Source of the DNA: Bacteroidota bacterium
Lineage (GTDB): Bacteria; Bacteroidota; Bacteroidia; NS11-12g; UBA955
Assembly (NCBI GenBank): GCA_018333525.1
Contig: JAGXTF010000077.1
Location: forward strand, 1-64,000
Length of the DNA stretch: 64,000 bases
Direction: 5' to 3'
Shown: piece after piece, positions 56,801 through 64,000 of the stretch
Layout: each line of letters opens with the position of its first letter
Position numbering within the stretch: the first letter of the stretch is position 1
The notes under the pieces: model-generated
The model's database searches: none
Told to the model about the DNA's origin: nothing
The model's input: only the letters and a program-made list of their open reading frames with translations
Made by a program: the position numbers and the translations under genes

Positions 56801-59346
56801 CCGAATCCATAGAAATGTTTATCATCCCATTTTAACAAACGCAGAAATATGGTTACCCAGGTTCCGGTTGCCGGCACATATTTTTTCGCATATGTTATTT
56901 TTCCCGATGCATCCAATTTTAATAAAAGTGATTCATTTTTAGGAAATCCTGTACCACCTCCAATATATAAATCTGTATTTTTATCTTCCAGAGCCGTAAA
57001 ATTCCGATTCAGATCATTATCACCAAATTGCTTCGCCCACTGCATGTTTCCGGCTGAATCCACTTTATACACTGTATAATCTTCGCTACCAAATGAATTG
57101 GAAATAGAATGCCCGGTGAAATAAATATATTTCTGATCTGCACTAATCAGACAACGATATATATAATCCAATGAACCATTATTATAATTTCGTTTCCATT
57201 TTAAATTTCCATCTTTGTCATATTTTGCCATAAAAGATGCACGGCTGGATGTATTGGAATAAGAGTACCCTCCGGCATAAATATTTCCAAGATTATCGTT
57301 GGCTACACATAAAAAACCTTCCTCCTTTGTGCCACCTATTGTTTTTAACCAATGCATTTTACCACTCAAAGAAACTTTGGCGATAAATGCATCGAAGTCT
57401 CCAGCACCATAAGATTTTGTTTTTCCAACGATGTAACAAAGAGTATCGGCAACCACACTGAGTCCTAAAGCCTGATCATCATTGGTGCCACCAAACCGCA
57501 TCACAAAGCGCAATGCGCTGTCACAATTCGGGGAATAAGGGGGAAGCACAACAATTTTTGTAGTTTGGAATACGCTACCGGTACATCCATTTTCTGAAAC
57601 AGAAATGGGGGTAAATATTTTTGTAGTATCTGGTTTTAATAAAATAAAATAGGGTGTATTCTGAACTCCATTTACGGTAAAATTTGATTTCCCATCCGTA
57701 TAAACCAAATTCCACGGACCTACTCCTGTGAAATCCACTTTGATGGTTCCATAATCCCCTTTTTCAATGGTTTGATTCCCTGAAAATGTTGCGGTTGGTT
57801 TCCCAACGGATACCAATGCATTCATGAGCATGGTATCCGTAACACTGCCATTGCTCACAATCAATTTCACAGCGTATGTACCGGCTGTATTATACCGCAC
57901 TACCGGATTCGCAATAAAACTTGTAGCAGGAGTGCCACCGGTAAATTCCCATTTCCATAGTATCGGATTATAAGTACTTTGATCGGTAAATTGAACCGTG
58001 TCGCCAGTACAGACTCTGGTTTTTGAAAGTGAAAATTTCGCATAAATATCTTTGATACAATTCAATGAATTATATGCATCAATTCTCCCTACACCGAGCA
58101 TTCCTTTATATGCCGGGTTTTTTGAATCGATATTGACACATCCTCCTTTCAAACAACTCTCTACCATATTCACACTTACAGATGGATTTTTGCTGATCAT
58201 CAATGCGCACAATCCCGCCACCATAGGGCATGACATGGATGTTCCATCCATACTCCCATATTTGCCTCCGGGAAGGGTGCTGTAAATCGACATTCCAGGT
58301 GCCATCACATCTACCCACTTTCCATATTGAGAAAAATATGCTTTTTTATCCTGGTTGTCTGTGGCTCCTACCGAAATAACGTGATTGTAAGCTGCCGGAA
58401 ATATTTTGTCATCGGTATATTCATTGCCTGCAGCTGCTACACAAACGATTCCCTTTTTATAAGCATAATCATATAAGGCCTGAAAACTTTCCGAGGAATC
58501 CGGGCCTCCCCAACTCATGCTAATAACCCGGGCTTTATTTATTATTGCATATTCAACTCCTTCAAATAATCCGGACAAACTTCTATCTTTGGTAACAGCG
58601 ATTTTAACATTCATAATTTGAATGTTAAAACCAATACTTGCAATACCATTGTTATTATCTGTTGAGGCACCCGCTATACCCGCACAATGGGTTCCATGAT
58701 CCAATGTATCGGTTACAATTACATGTGGGTTGTTATCTACATCTCCGGCATCCCATCCAAACCAGTCATCTTTATACCCATTTCCGTCGTCATCAATGCC
58801 ATTATTTTTTATTTCTTTTTTATTGTGCCACAAAACTTTCTGCAGGTCAGAATGAGTGGTGTCTATACCTGAATCTACAATTGCTAATACAACACCTTTT
58901 CCGCCTTTATTCAGGTTCCACGCTTGTTCCGCGCGAATTTGCGCAAGTGCCCATTGCTTCAAATGAATGTCATTGGGAGCATAAAACAAATGATATACCG
59001 GAACTTTTTCTACCAATTGCACCATATCGGAATTTCTCAAAATTTGCATGATTGGAACCTCCGATTTCAAATCATATCCGGTAATTTTATAAATGCGATT
59101 CAGCGGTTCCTCGTCAATTTTGGATGCCCGTTGTACGAGCAGATTTTCCATTCTTATCCCAGCTTGAATCAGAATAGTGTAGAGGTCCTTTTCCGCATTT
59201 TTCGATTCGGGTTTTACCCAAACGTAAAGCCCGGCAGGTATATTGGCTTGCTGTTCTGTTTGGGAAACAGCTATATTGGGGATTGAATAAAATAAAAGTA
59301 CCAATAAGCAAATTCCAATTCTGCAACAAGTAATTTTATATCTCAT
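53887..59346 (-). CDS. Giant secreted subtilisin-like protease with T9SS type B tail
   Basis: The 1819-residue protein has a signal peptide (about 1-28, ending IAVSQ). A subtilase domain (about 145-430) carries the catalytic D158, H217 and S370 and the oxyanion N308. A PKD-like domain follows (about 440-520). A beta-rich propeller-like region (about 600-960) contains SBBP-type repeats. Further PKD domains then occur, followed by a series of 60-70-residue Ig-like modules (about 1300-1720), each with a dTxxC opener and a YWLEt phrase. The C-terminus (about 1730-1819, starting VPNSFSPGRSP, with IYNRWGNLVF) is the CHU_C gliding-type sorting domain for type IX secretion. The substrate is unknown. 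It is the longest gene in the window, and its frame is continuous. Confidence 0.92.
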   Translation of the reverse strand: MRYKITCCRIGICLLVLLFYSIPNIAVSQTEQQANIPAGLYVWVKPESKNAEKDLYTILIQAGIRMENLLVQRASKIDEEPLNRIYKITGYDLKSEVPIMQILRNSDMVQLVEKVPVYHLFYAPNDIHLKQWALAQIRAEQAWNLNKGGKGVVLAIVDSGIDTTHSDLQKVLWHNKKEIKNNGIDDDGNGYKDDWFGWDAGDVDNNPHVIVTDTLDHGTHCAGIAGASTDNNNGIASIGFNIQIMNVKIAVTKDRSLSGLFEGVEYAIINKARVISMSWGGPDSSESFQALYDYAYKKGIVCVAAAGNEYTDDKIFPAAYNHVISVGATDNQDKKAYFSQYGKWVDVMAPGMSIYSTLPGGKYGSMDGTSMSCPMVAGLCALMISKNPSVSVNMVESCLKGGCVNIDSKNPAYKGMLGVGRIDAYNSLNCIKDIYAKFSLSKTRVCTGDTVQFTDQSTYNPILWKWEFTGGTPATSFIANPVVRYNTAGTYAVKLIVSNGSVTDTMLMNALVSVGKPTATFSGNQTIEKGDYGTIKVDFTGVGPWNLVYTDGKSNFTVNGVQNTPYFILLKPDTTKIFTPISVSENGCTGSVFQTTKIVVLPPYSPNCDSALRFVMRFGGTNDDQALGLSVVADTLCYIVGKTKSYGAGDFDAFIAKVSLSGKMHWLKTIGGTKEEGFLCVANDNLGNIYAGGYSYSNTSSRASFMAKYDKDGNLKWKRNYNNGSLDYIYRCLISADQKYIYFTGHSISNSFGSEDYTVYKVDSAGNMQWAKQFGDNDLNRNFTALEDKNTDLYIGGGTGFPKNESLLLKLDASGKITYAKKYVPATGTWVTIFLRLLKWDDKHFYGFGVMNDYTGGSTQTQELFAAKIDYSGNVVFWNKYTIGTGGFSDAIRIGDKFILTGPTNSKSGDGFLLQIDSSGNLLKSELVGASATERVNAIYRNYDDGVYYAGSESGTGNNQIYFGRMGCSLKGFCHSANATVSVTSVSINVSSVTYSSQNFTATQNPSFTQSSYTPSISYICKSKFDSTTKRACKLKADFEIRPTCTGKPVEFTDKSVDNAGYNLESWQWDFGDGSVGSGANITHKYKNNGIDTVTLVVLSRQGKFTCLDTATKIYFSSDSFRITKMLPDTMICIGDSVRIGKMQLDCGEDPYFYFWTPNEHISSITSSSPFFAPRKKTTYYVNITDFHGNVAYDSVTISVNTNCCSSWARFIIDKENICSMDSIQFLNVSIFNPGATFEWKFTGANISSYKGFQPPKVVFSGTGKQTITLIMNDFCRVDTAVSVYTIYRTPVAFAGNDTAVCFPDTLELGGFALGRNVYTWSPGSGLSSPGQADPTAYVNAPIQYILKVKSDRGCIAMDTINISSNKSNLLNIGRDTSICETDSILLKSNLIAAEYQWNTGEKTAQIIVLKSGNYWLETRTGNCFQSDSIEIISDSVPYFKLSADTILCNSNLPLELIPLSEKVNSGTYLWEDSSTNRNHWIANGGAFWLQRSNGACVYSDTIIIRADSMPVVTLGPDTAICEPLLPYRIPAITNASNYQWDDGTLNISRTVSGSGIYWLEAKSGVCINRDSIQLKVDISPTFSLGNDTIICAKNIPYVLNPQNVKIPISAYLWDDSSTGKSRNITDIGKYYLRMTNGKCAVSDSIFFDTLATPWVLLPNDTTICLGDTLRVSSPVFPTTSYLWNNGKVTNDIDIIQGGKYLVQLVNKCGSTSDEIVVKDKDCSCPVHVPNSFSPGRSPGLNDSFSVVWDCPVDAFKVMIYNRWGNLVFESTNPFFKWDGNVKGERVPNGSYYCIMKIKSRYENQGREFMRSGYIYITE

Positions 59347-59711
59347 AAGGTAGGTGAAGCAAATTAATAAATAAAAAAATAAAGAATGGGGAGTCGCACA
59401 GTAATTTACACAAAGTTTTCATAATTGAAGATTATAATGGATGAAGCCAATAACCTAATGCTCCATAATTTTAAATCTCCCCATTCTTTAATAGCCTTTT
59501 GGGCTACAACAAATTGGCAGTGCAACTATAATCCTGTTTTACAGCAACCAACGGTTTGTTGACCATTCAAAGGTATATGCAGTAAAAACAGAAATACTTT
59601 GCTCCTATTACAATTAACTATCGCTTGTTACAATAAAACAGAAATTTAATTTGTTCAAACAATTGTAGGTATTTGTTTGATAACGACTCCAATTCATTCA
59701 AATACAACCTT
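59347..59711. other. Upstream region of the giant protease gene
   Basis: These 365 bp separate two minus-strand genes and hold no convincing frame. They contain a perfect 14-bp inverted repeat (listed separately). A weak hairpin TAGCC-TTTTG-GGCTA (59492-59506) might end the response-regulator message on the minus strand. The promoter of the protease gene must lie here, but no good consensus match was found. Confidence 0.5.
59380..59490. repeat. 14-bp perfect inverted repeat around an 83-bp spacer
   Basis: TAAAGAATGGGGAG (59380-59393) is the exact reverse complement of CTCCCCATTCTTTA (59477-59490). The spacer is AT-rich and has no gene. It could form a long hairpin in the leader of the protease message. 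Confidence 0.75.
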
Positions 59712-60437
59712 TTAGATTCCCATATCTCTGATTACTTTCAGTTTCCTTTGAGATATTGGATATTCCTTTCCATCGGTCAATTCAATACTTAGGTTTTTGA
59801 TATCTGCATTTACAACATGTTGGAGATTCACTAAAAATCCATGATGAATTCTAAGAAATTTAGCATCGGATAATAAATCCTCATAATAACCCAAATTATA
59901 GGAACTCACCATATTTCTGTTTCCGTTTAAGTGAATTCTGCTGTACTTTCCTTCTGCGGATAATAACAATATGTCATTCAATGGCAGATGTTCACGGATT
60001 CCCTTATGTAAAATAGTAATTCGCGAAAAATTATCTTTAAATGGATTGGTAAATTCACCTTGTTCCTCCTCCTCTTCCATTTGCTGAAACTTCAATGCCA
60101 GTTGTTTGAATTCATCAATCTGTAAAGGCTTTAACAAATAATCATATGCACCGTATTTGATTGCTTTAATTGCATATTGGTTATATCCTGTGGTAAAAAC
60201 CACCTGAAAATTTCTTTTGATTTGATCCAATACCTGAAAACCAGTGCCTTCTTTAATCTCAATATCCAAAAAAACCAGATCTGGATTTTCACTTTGAATC
60301 AACTTTATTGCCTCACTTACACTTTGGGCAATTCCAACACAAGTGGATCCCTGAAGAAATTGGGTGGCAAATCGCAACAAAAGGTCAGCACCTTTGGGCT
60401 CATCTTCAACAATTAAGTAACGAATATTATTCGACAT
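59712..60437 (-). CDS. LytTR-type response regulator
   Basis: The 241-residue protein has a receiver domain (about 5-120) with the phosphoacceptor D58 in LVFLDIE and acidic pair E11-D12. Its C-terminal LytTR DNA-binding domain (about 140-241) has the typical ISQRKLKVI ending. It starts 2 bp after the stop of the histidine kinase gene, so it is the partner of that kinase. LytTR proteins bind paired direct repeats. No target site is identified here. Confidence 0.95.
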   Translation of the reverse strand: MSNNIRYLIVEDEPKGADLLLRFATQFLQGSTCVGIAQSVSEAIKLIQSENPDLVFLDIEIKEGTGFQVLDQIKRNFQVVFTTGYNQYAIKAIKYGAYDYLLKPLQIDEFKQLALKFQQMEEEEEQGEFTNPFKDNFSRITILHKGIREHLPLNDILLLSAEGKYSRIHLNGNRNMVSSYNLGYYEDLLSDAKFLRIHHGFLVNLQHVVNADIKNLSIELTDGKEYPISQRKLKVIRDMGI

Positions 60438-60439
60438 TA

Positions 60440-63358
60440 TTAATAAGGTTTTACTAACTCTTCCGGCAGGTAAATTATAGCCTCCACACCTTCAGACCCG
60501 TGATCCATGATTTCGAGCCTGGAATTGACACTTCCCGGCCGGCTGCGGTTGAGCAGCTCCAGACGATTGCTTATGATTTGCATTCCCCTTGAAATATGAT
60601 TGCTGTCACTGACACTCTGTATTCCTTTGCCGTTATCTCTTACGCGATACACCAAAAAGCCCTGCTTCATGGATAAGGTGATTTCAATTATTCCCTCTTT
60701 TTCCACATATTTCATACCATGTTTAACGCTATTTTCAACCAAAGGTTGCATCAGTAATGGCGGAATAAATGTATTCTCTTTATCAATTTCAGGATCACAC
60801 ACAATGGTATAATGAAATAATTCATGGAACCTTACTTTTTCAATTTCCAGATATCGTTCCAAAAATCCAAGTTCTTCTTCAATAGTAATTAATTCTCTAT
60901 CTGAAAAGTCGAGTATTTCCCGAAACAATTTGGAAAATGACCCCAGGAAATAATTGGCCTTTTGTGTATTTCCTTCAAATACAAAACTCTGAATACTATT
61001 TAATGCATTAAAAACAAAATGCGGATTCATCTGATTTCTGAGGGTAGCCAGTTTTTCTACATCTATCATATTCTGCAGCCGCTGTCTGGTTCTAAAGGTT
61101 CTGAATCGCCAAAAAACTACCCCGGAAATTAAAGCTACAGAAAGTGTCACAATAAATATCCGAAACCATAAAGTTTGACTAAAATGGGGTTTTATTTCAA
61201 ATTTCAAAGAGGAAATTTCACCCCAACGCAAATACCTGCCTCTTCCCTGTACCAGAAAAGTATAGGTACCAAATCCGAGATTTGCGAGCAAAAGCTCAGT
61301 TTCATTTGTATGAATCCAGTTGGTATCAGTATTGCCATTTTTCAAAACCGCATATCGGTAAGTAGTTGAGCTAAGTGTTTTGCTATTTATAAATGAGGAG
61401 TAACTTATGAGTATGGTATTTTGATTGTATTCCAGCTTCCCGGATGGATCTACATTCCTGTTTTCTGTAACCAGTTTCAGGTAATTTATTTCAACATTTG
61501 GAATGCGCAGCGTAGGGGAAATGGTATGTTCCATTATCCGAACAAAACCCTTACTCGTACCTATATAAACATATCCATCGTTTATATAATTCACGTTAAC
61601 CTCATTGGAAGGTAAACCATCAGATTTATCGAGCAAAATGATCTCGGCAATTTTTAAATCATATCGCAATCTCACCAGCATTGCCCCATTATTTGAACCC
61701 ACCCAAAATTCATTTTGACCTGATACATAAATTGAATTAATTACGTCCGATGACAATCCATTATGTTGCCTGATATTTCGAACCACCACATTTCTGGCAG
61801 CATCATATATATAGATACCATCGCCTAAAGTTCCTATTAAATAATAATTGTGGTACTTTACAATGGCATTAATTCTGAATTTGGTTATATTCAGTGGTTG
61901 GGCAGAAAATGTTAAAGGATCAAAACGCTCCAAACCATTGTCAGTCGCTATTAAAATCTTTCCATTGTTTTCCGGACAAAAGCTATAAACCCTGAATCTT
62001 AATCTATCTTGTTTTAGTTTCCAAGTTACAGTATCTGCAACAAAAAATGCGTTAGAGCTAAACCCAATTATCTGATTTCCATTCGCAACCATTTTTTTTA
62101 AATAATAAGTAGTAATTTTTTCAACCGGGTGGTCCATGTTCTGCATTTGTGCTATCAGTTCTTTCTTTCCTGTAACAAGCAAGTCACTTACATTCCCATA
62201 AAAAGTGCGAACCTTGGTATATTTGTAATTTTTATCGTAATAACCCAATTCCCCGTTTTTCTGCCCTATATATAATTTGTCTCCCAGTTTTATTAAAGAC
62301 TGTACATTAAATTTATTGTTATCCGGAATTTCAGGTAAATTCAATGGCAATATAAACACCCCTTTCTCAAGCGTTGAAATCCACAAATTATTTTCTGAAT
62401 CTTTATACATGGATGTTATGGACAAATCATCAAAATCCTTTAATTCAGCATATTTACCCGTTTGTTGATTCAACTTAATCAAACCCTCCAGTAAAACACC
62501 AAGATAGATGTCATTTCCATGCACCAATGCTGTATGTGTGCGAATGAGTTTCGGATCTCTCAATATCATTCTCATACTGCCTTTCAGCCTGTCTATCCAA
62601 TATAAACGATGGTTATAAAACAATATTACATTATTTTTATCCGCCCATAGTACAAAAGTTCTGGTATTTACTACATAGTCAATATCTAACATATTAATAC
62701 TAAACTCACCATGCCCGTTTTTCTCTGTATAACCCTCCTTTACAGGTTCCTCATGGTAATTCATCATAGCGCGCGGCATATCCCCATAACTGGTATCAAA
62801 ATACAAATGATAAGTTATACTTTTATTCTTTGTTTTTGGTTGCGGATTTATGATATAATCTGACTCTGCAATTGTGTCCAAAACACCATCCTTTATTGTA
62901 CAAATGAATCTGTTGACCGTTGAAACTCCTACATTAAATGTATATATCCCATTATTGTATGATATCCCATTTATAAATTCCTTCTTGAAATTTTTTCGCA
63001 ATATCGAATTGTATTCAAAAGGCATTAATTTGCCATTGATGTATTTATAATAATTGTTATTCTGTGAAACAAACCACCCTATCCCGTTCTTATCAAATTC
63101 ACCCGAATAAAATATTCTGTCGGCATTTTCTCCTTTTAAAACAACAAATTTATAGGAGTCATAAATTACCAATCCCCTGTCTGTACAAAACCAGAGATTT
63201 CCTTTCGGATCTTTGATTACTTTATATACCTCAGAACTGGGCAATCCATTATCAGCATCGTACTGCATCATGCTCAATTTTTGAGCAGATAATTGCAATT
63301 TTGCAATACATAGCACCCACAATATAATAACAACTTTTAATTTGAAAATTTGAACCAT
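60440..63358 (-). CDS. Propeller-type histidine kinase of the LytS family
   Basis: The 972-residue protein has a signal peptide (about 1-26). A long periplasmic region with two-component-regulator propeller repeats (about 30-640; WFCTDRGLVIYD and similar blades) is followed by a Y_Y_Y-type domain (about 650-730). One TM helix lies at about 735-757. The cytoplasmic kinase is of the LytS type (His_kinase) with N778-PHF, phosphoacceptor H780, and the ATP motif DNGKG at about 908-912. It should sense an extracellular ligand and phosphorylate the adjacent LytTR regulator. The nearby giant secreted protease could be a target, but that is inference. Confidence 0.93.
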   Translation of the reverse strand: MVQIFKLKVVIILWVLCIAKLQLSAQKLSMMQYDADNGLPSSEVYKVIKDPKGNLWFCTDRGLVIYDSYKFVVLKGENADRIFYSGEFDKNGIGWFVSQNNNYYKYINGKLMPFEYNSILRKNFKKEFINGISYNNGIYTFNVGVSTVNRFICTIKDGVLDTIAESDYIINPQPKTKNKSITYHLYFDTSYGDMPRAMMNYHEEPVKEGYTEKNGHGEFSINMLDIDYVVNTRTFVLWADKNNVILFYNHRLYWIDRLKGSMRMILRDPKLIRTHTALVHGNDIYLGVLLEGLIKLNQQTGKYAELKDFDDLSITSMYKDSENNLWISTLEKGVFILPLNLPEIPDNNKFNVQSLIKLGDKLYIGQKNGELGYYDKNYKYTKVRTFYGNVSDLLVTGKKELIAQMQNMDHPVEKITTYYLKKMVANGNQIIGFSSNAFFVADTVTWKLKQDRLRFRVYSFCPENNGKILIATDNGLERFDPLTFSAQPLNITKFRINAIVKYHNYYLIGTLGDGIYIYDAARNVVVRNIRQHNGLSSDVINSIYVSGQNEFWVGSNNGAMLVRLRYDLKIAEIILLDKSDGLPSNEVNVNYINDGYVYIGTSKGFVRIMEHTISPTLRIPNVEINYLKLVTENRNVDPSGKLEYNQNTILISYSSFINSKTLSSTTYRYAVLKNGNTDTNWIHTNETELLLANLGFGTYTFLVQGRGRYLRWGEISSLKFEIKPHFSQTLWFRIFIVTLSVALISGVVFWRFRTFRTRQRLQNMIDVEKLATLRNQMNPHFVFNALNSIQSFVFEGNTQKANYFLGSFSKLFREILDFSDRELITIEEELGFLERYLEIEKVRFHELFHYTIVCDPEIDKENTFIPPLLMQPLVENSVKHGMKYVEKEGIIEITLSMKQGFLVYRVRDNGKGIQSVSDSNHISRGMQIISNRLELLNRSRPGSVNSRLEIMDHGSEGVEAIIYLPEELVKPY

Positions 63359-63373
63359 AAAAAAGCAATCCGG

Positions 63374-64000
63374 TTAAAATAAATTTGCATATAAATTCAA
63401 ATATTGTTGTGCCACAACACGTATATCAAACACGGTTTCAGCTTGCTTCCTGGCGAAATTCGAAAGTTCTGCCAAATCCATTTCTGAAAGCTGAAAAAAG
63501 TCTGAAATTAAACTGGCTAACGCAATCTTGTCGCCTTTTGGCGCGAGATAGTTTCCAAGTAAATGTGGCAAAATATCTCTGATACCTCCTACCTCAAAAC
63601 CAGCGACAGGTGTGCCACAAGATATACTTTCCACCACGGTTGTTGGCAAATTTTCTTCCAAAGATGTGGTCACATATAAATCTGTTGCATTGTAAAATTG
63701 CCTTAGAATTTCAGGGTTCCCCACCCCAACAAACCATTGGTACGAAGGATTGTTTAATTCAAACCCGGGGTTTCTGTTTCCTACCACCACTGCGTGAAAA
63801 TCAGATGATGTTTTGCGTAATTCGGCAAACATTTCTGTAAACTCCTGAAAACCTTTATATGGGTTGGATAAATTTCCTGCAATAAACAGCAAAACCTTTT
63901 TATCGACAGGAATTCCAAGTTTTTCCCGGGATTTAATTTTATCCTCGGGACGAAATAATTGCGTGTCAATTCCATTGGGAATTACAATCGGGCTTTTTTT
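63374..64000 (-). CDS. GT4-family glycosyltransferase, partial (5' end outside window)
   Basis: The reading frame stays open on the minus strand to the window edge, so the true start is beyond 64000 and at least the N-terminal Rossmann domain is missing. The visible 208 codons begin in a VIPNGIDTQLFRPE block and continue with LLFIAGN, a GFQEF block, and the donor-binding motif EENLPTTVVESISCGTPV. These are diagnostic of the C-terminal half of GT-B, GT4-type (group 1) enzymes. The apparent start at 63892 is an internal codon. It lies 15 bp before the kinase gene on the same strand and may share its transcript. Confidence 0.92.
   Translation of the reverse strand, partial: KKSPIVIPNGIDTQLFRPEDKIKSREKLGIPVDKKVLLFIAGNLSNPYKGFQEFTEMFAELRKTSSDFHAVVVGNRNPGFELNNPSYQWFVGVGNPEILRQFYNATDLYVTTSLEENLPTTVVESISCGTPVAGFEVGGIRDILPHLLGNYLAPKGDKIALASLISDFFQLSEMDLAELSNFARKQAETVFDIRVVAQQYLNLYANLF

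Noticed and set aside
1-64000. tRNA or rRNA genes
   Set aside because: I looked in the intergenic gaps for T-loop and cloverleaf patterns and for rRNA-like stretches and saw none; this is an eye scan, so a small RNA could be missed.

Overview
The window looks like a chromosomal segment from a member of the Bacteroidota. The evidence is a mraZ-to-ftsZ division and wall cluster with Bacteroidota-style proteins (FtsI with a PASTA tail, FtsZ ending in FLHDNVD), type IX secretion (T9SS) sorting domains on large secreted proteins, a two-component propeller/LytS kinase with a LytTR regulator, a lipoprotein-type TamA homologue, almost no Shine-Dalgarno sequences, and AT-rich composition. MurE carries the DNPR motif and dapF is present, so the peptidoglycan should contain meso-diaminopimelate. 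I cannot name the genus.

Layout. 1-441: tandem array of imperfect palindromic repeats. 553-5469: a membrane protein, an exported protein, a lipoprotein and an M16 zinc protease. 5872-6918: a secreted protein with a possible C-terminal sorting domain. 7020-13804: an AT-rich accessory island. It holds an HD-domain phosphohydrolase paired with an ImmA/IrrE-type metalloprotease, a convergent one-TM protein, a small gene remnant, and a BsuBI/PstI-family restriction-modification pair. 13996-24939: envelope and housekeeping genes, including a DCC-family protein, a DUF4175-like coiled-coil protein, a SpoU rRNA methylase, TamL, and M48 and NlpC/P60 peptidases. 24963-33414: clpC, dnaB, a DegP-type protease, an ECF sigma factor with a probable anti-sigma factor, and dapF. 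33464-37905: a T9SS-secreted BNR-repeat protein, lipA and an exported protein.

38180-53158 is the dcw cluster in the order mraZ, rsmH, ftsL, ftsI, murE, mraY, murD, ftsW, murG, murC, ftsQ, ftsA, ftsZ. All genes are on the plus strand and nearly all overlap or abut, so it is probably one long operon closed by a strong terminator. It encodes the UDP-MurNAc-peptide pathway from MurC/D/E through MraY and MurG, together with the septal synthase (FtsW/FtsI) and the Z-ring. murF, murB and ddl are not in it. MraZ-box-like GTGGG repeats lie just upstream of mraZ, and a second pair in the opposite orientation lies about 150 bp further up.

53210-64000 is all on the minus strand: a glycosyltransferase cut by the window edge, a histidine kinase/response regulator pair, a 1819-residue subtilisin-like protease with a T9SS type B tail, and an overlapping outer-membrane protein gene.

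The best candidate for an undescribed system is the HD phosphohydrolase/metalloprotease pair (7173-10048) beside the restriction system. I found no tRNA, rRNA, CRISPR array, transposase or integrase.
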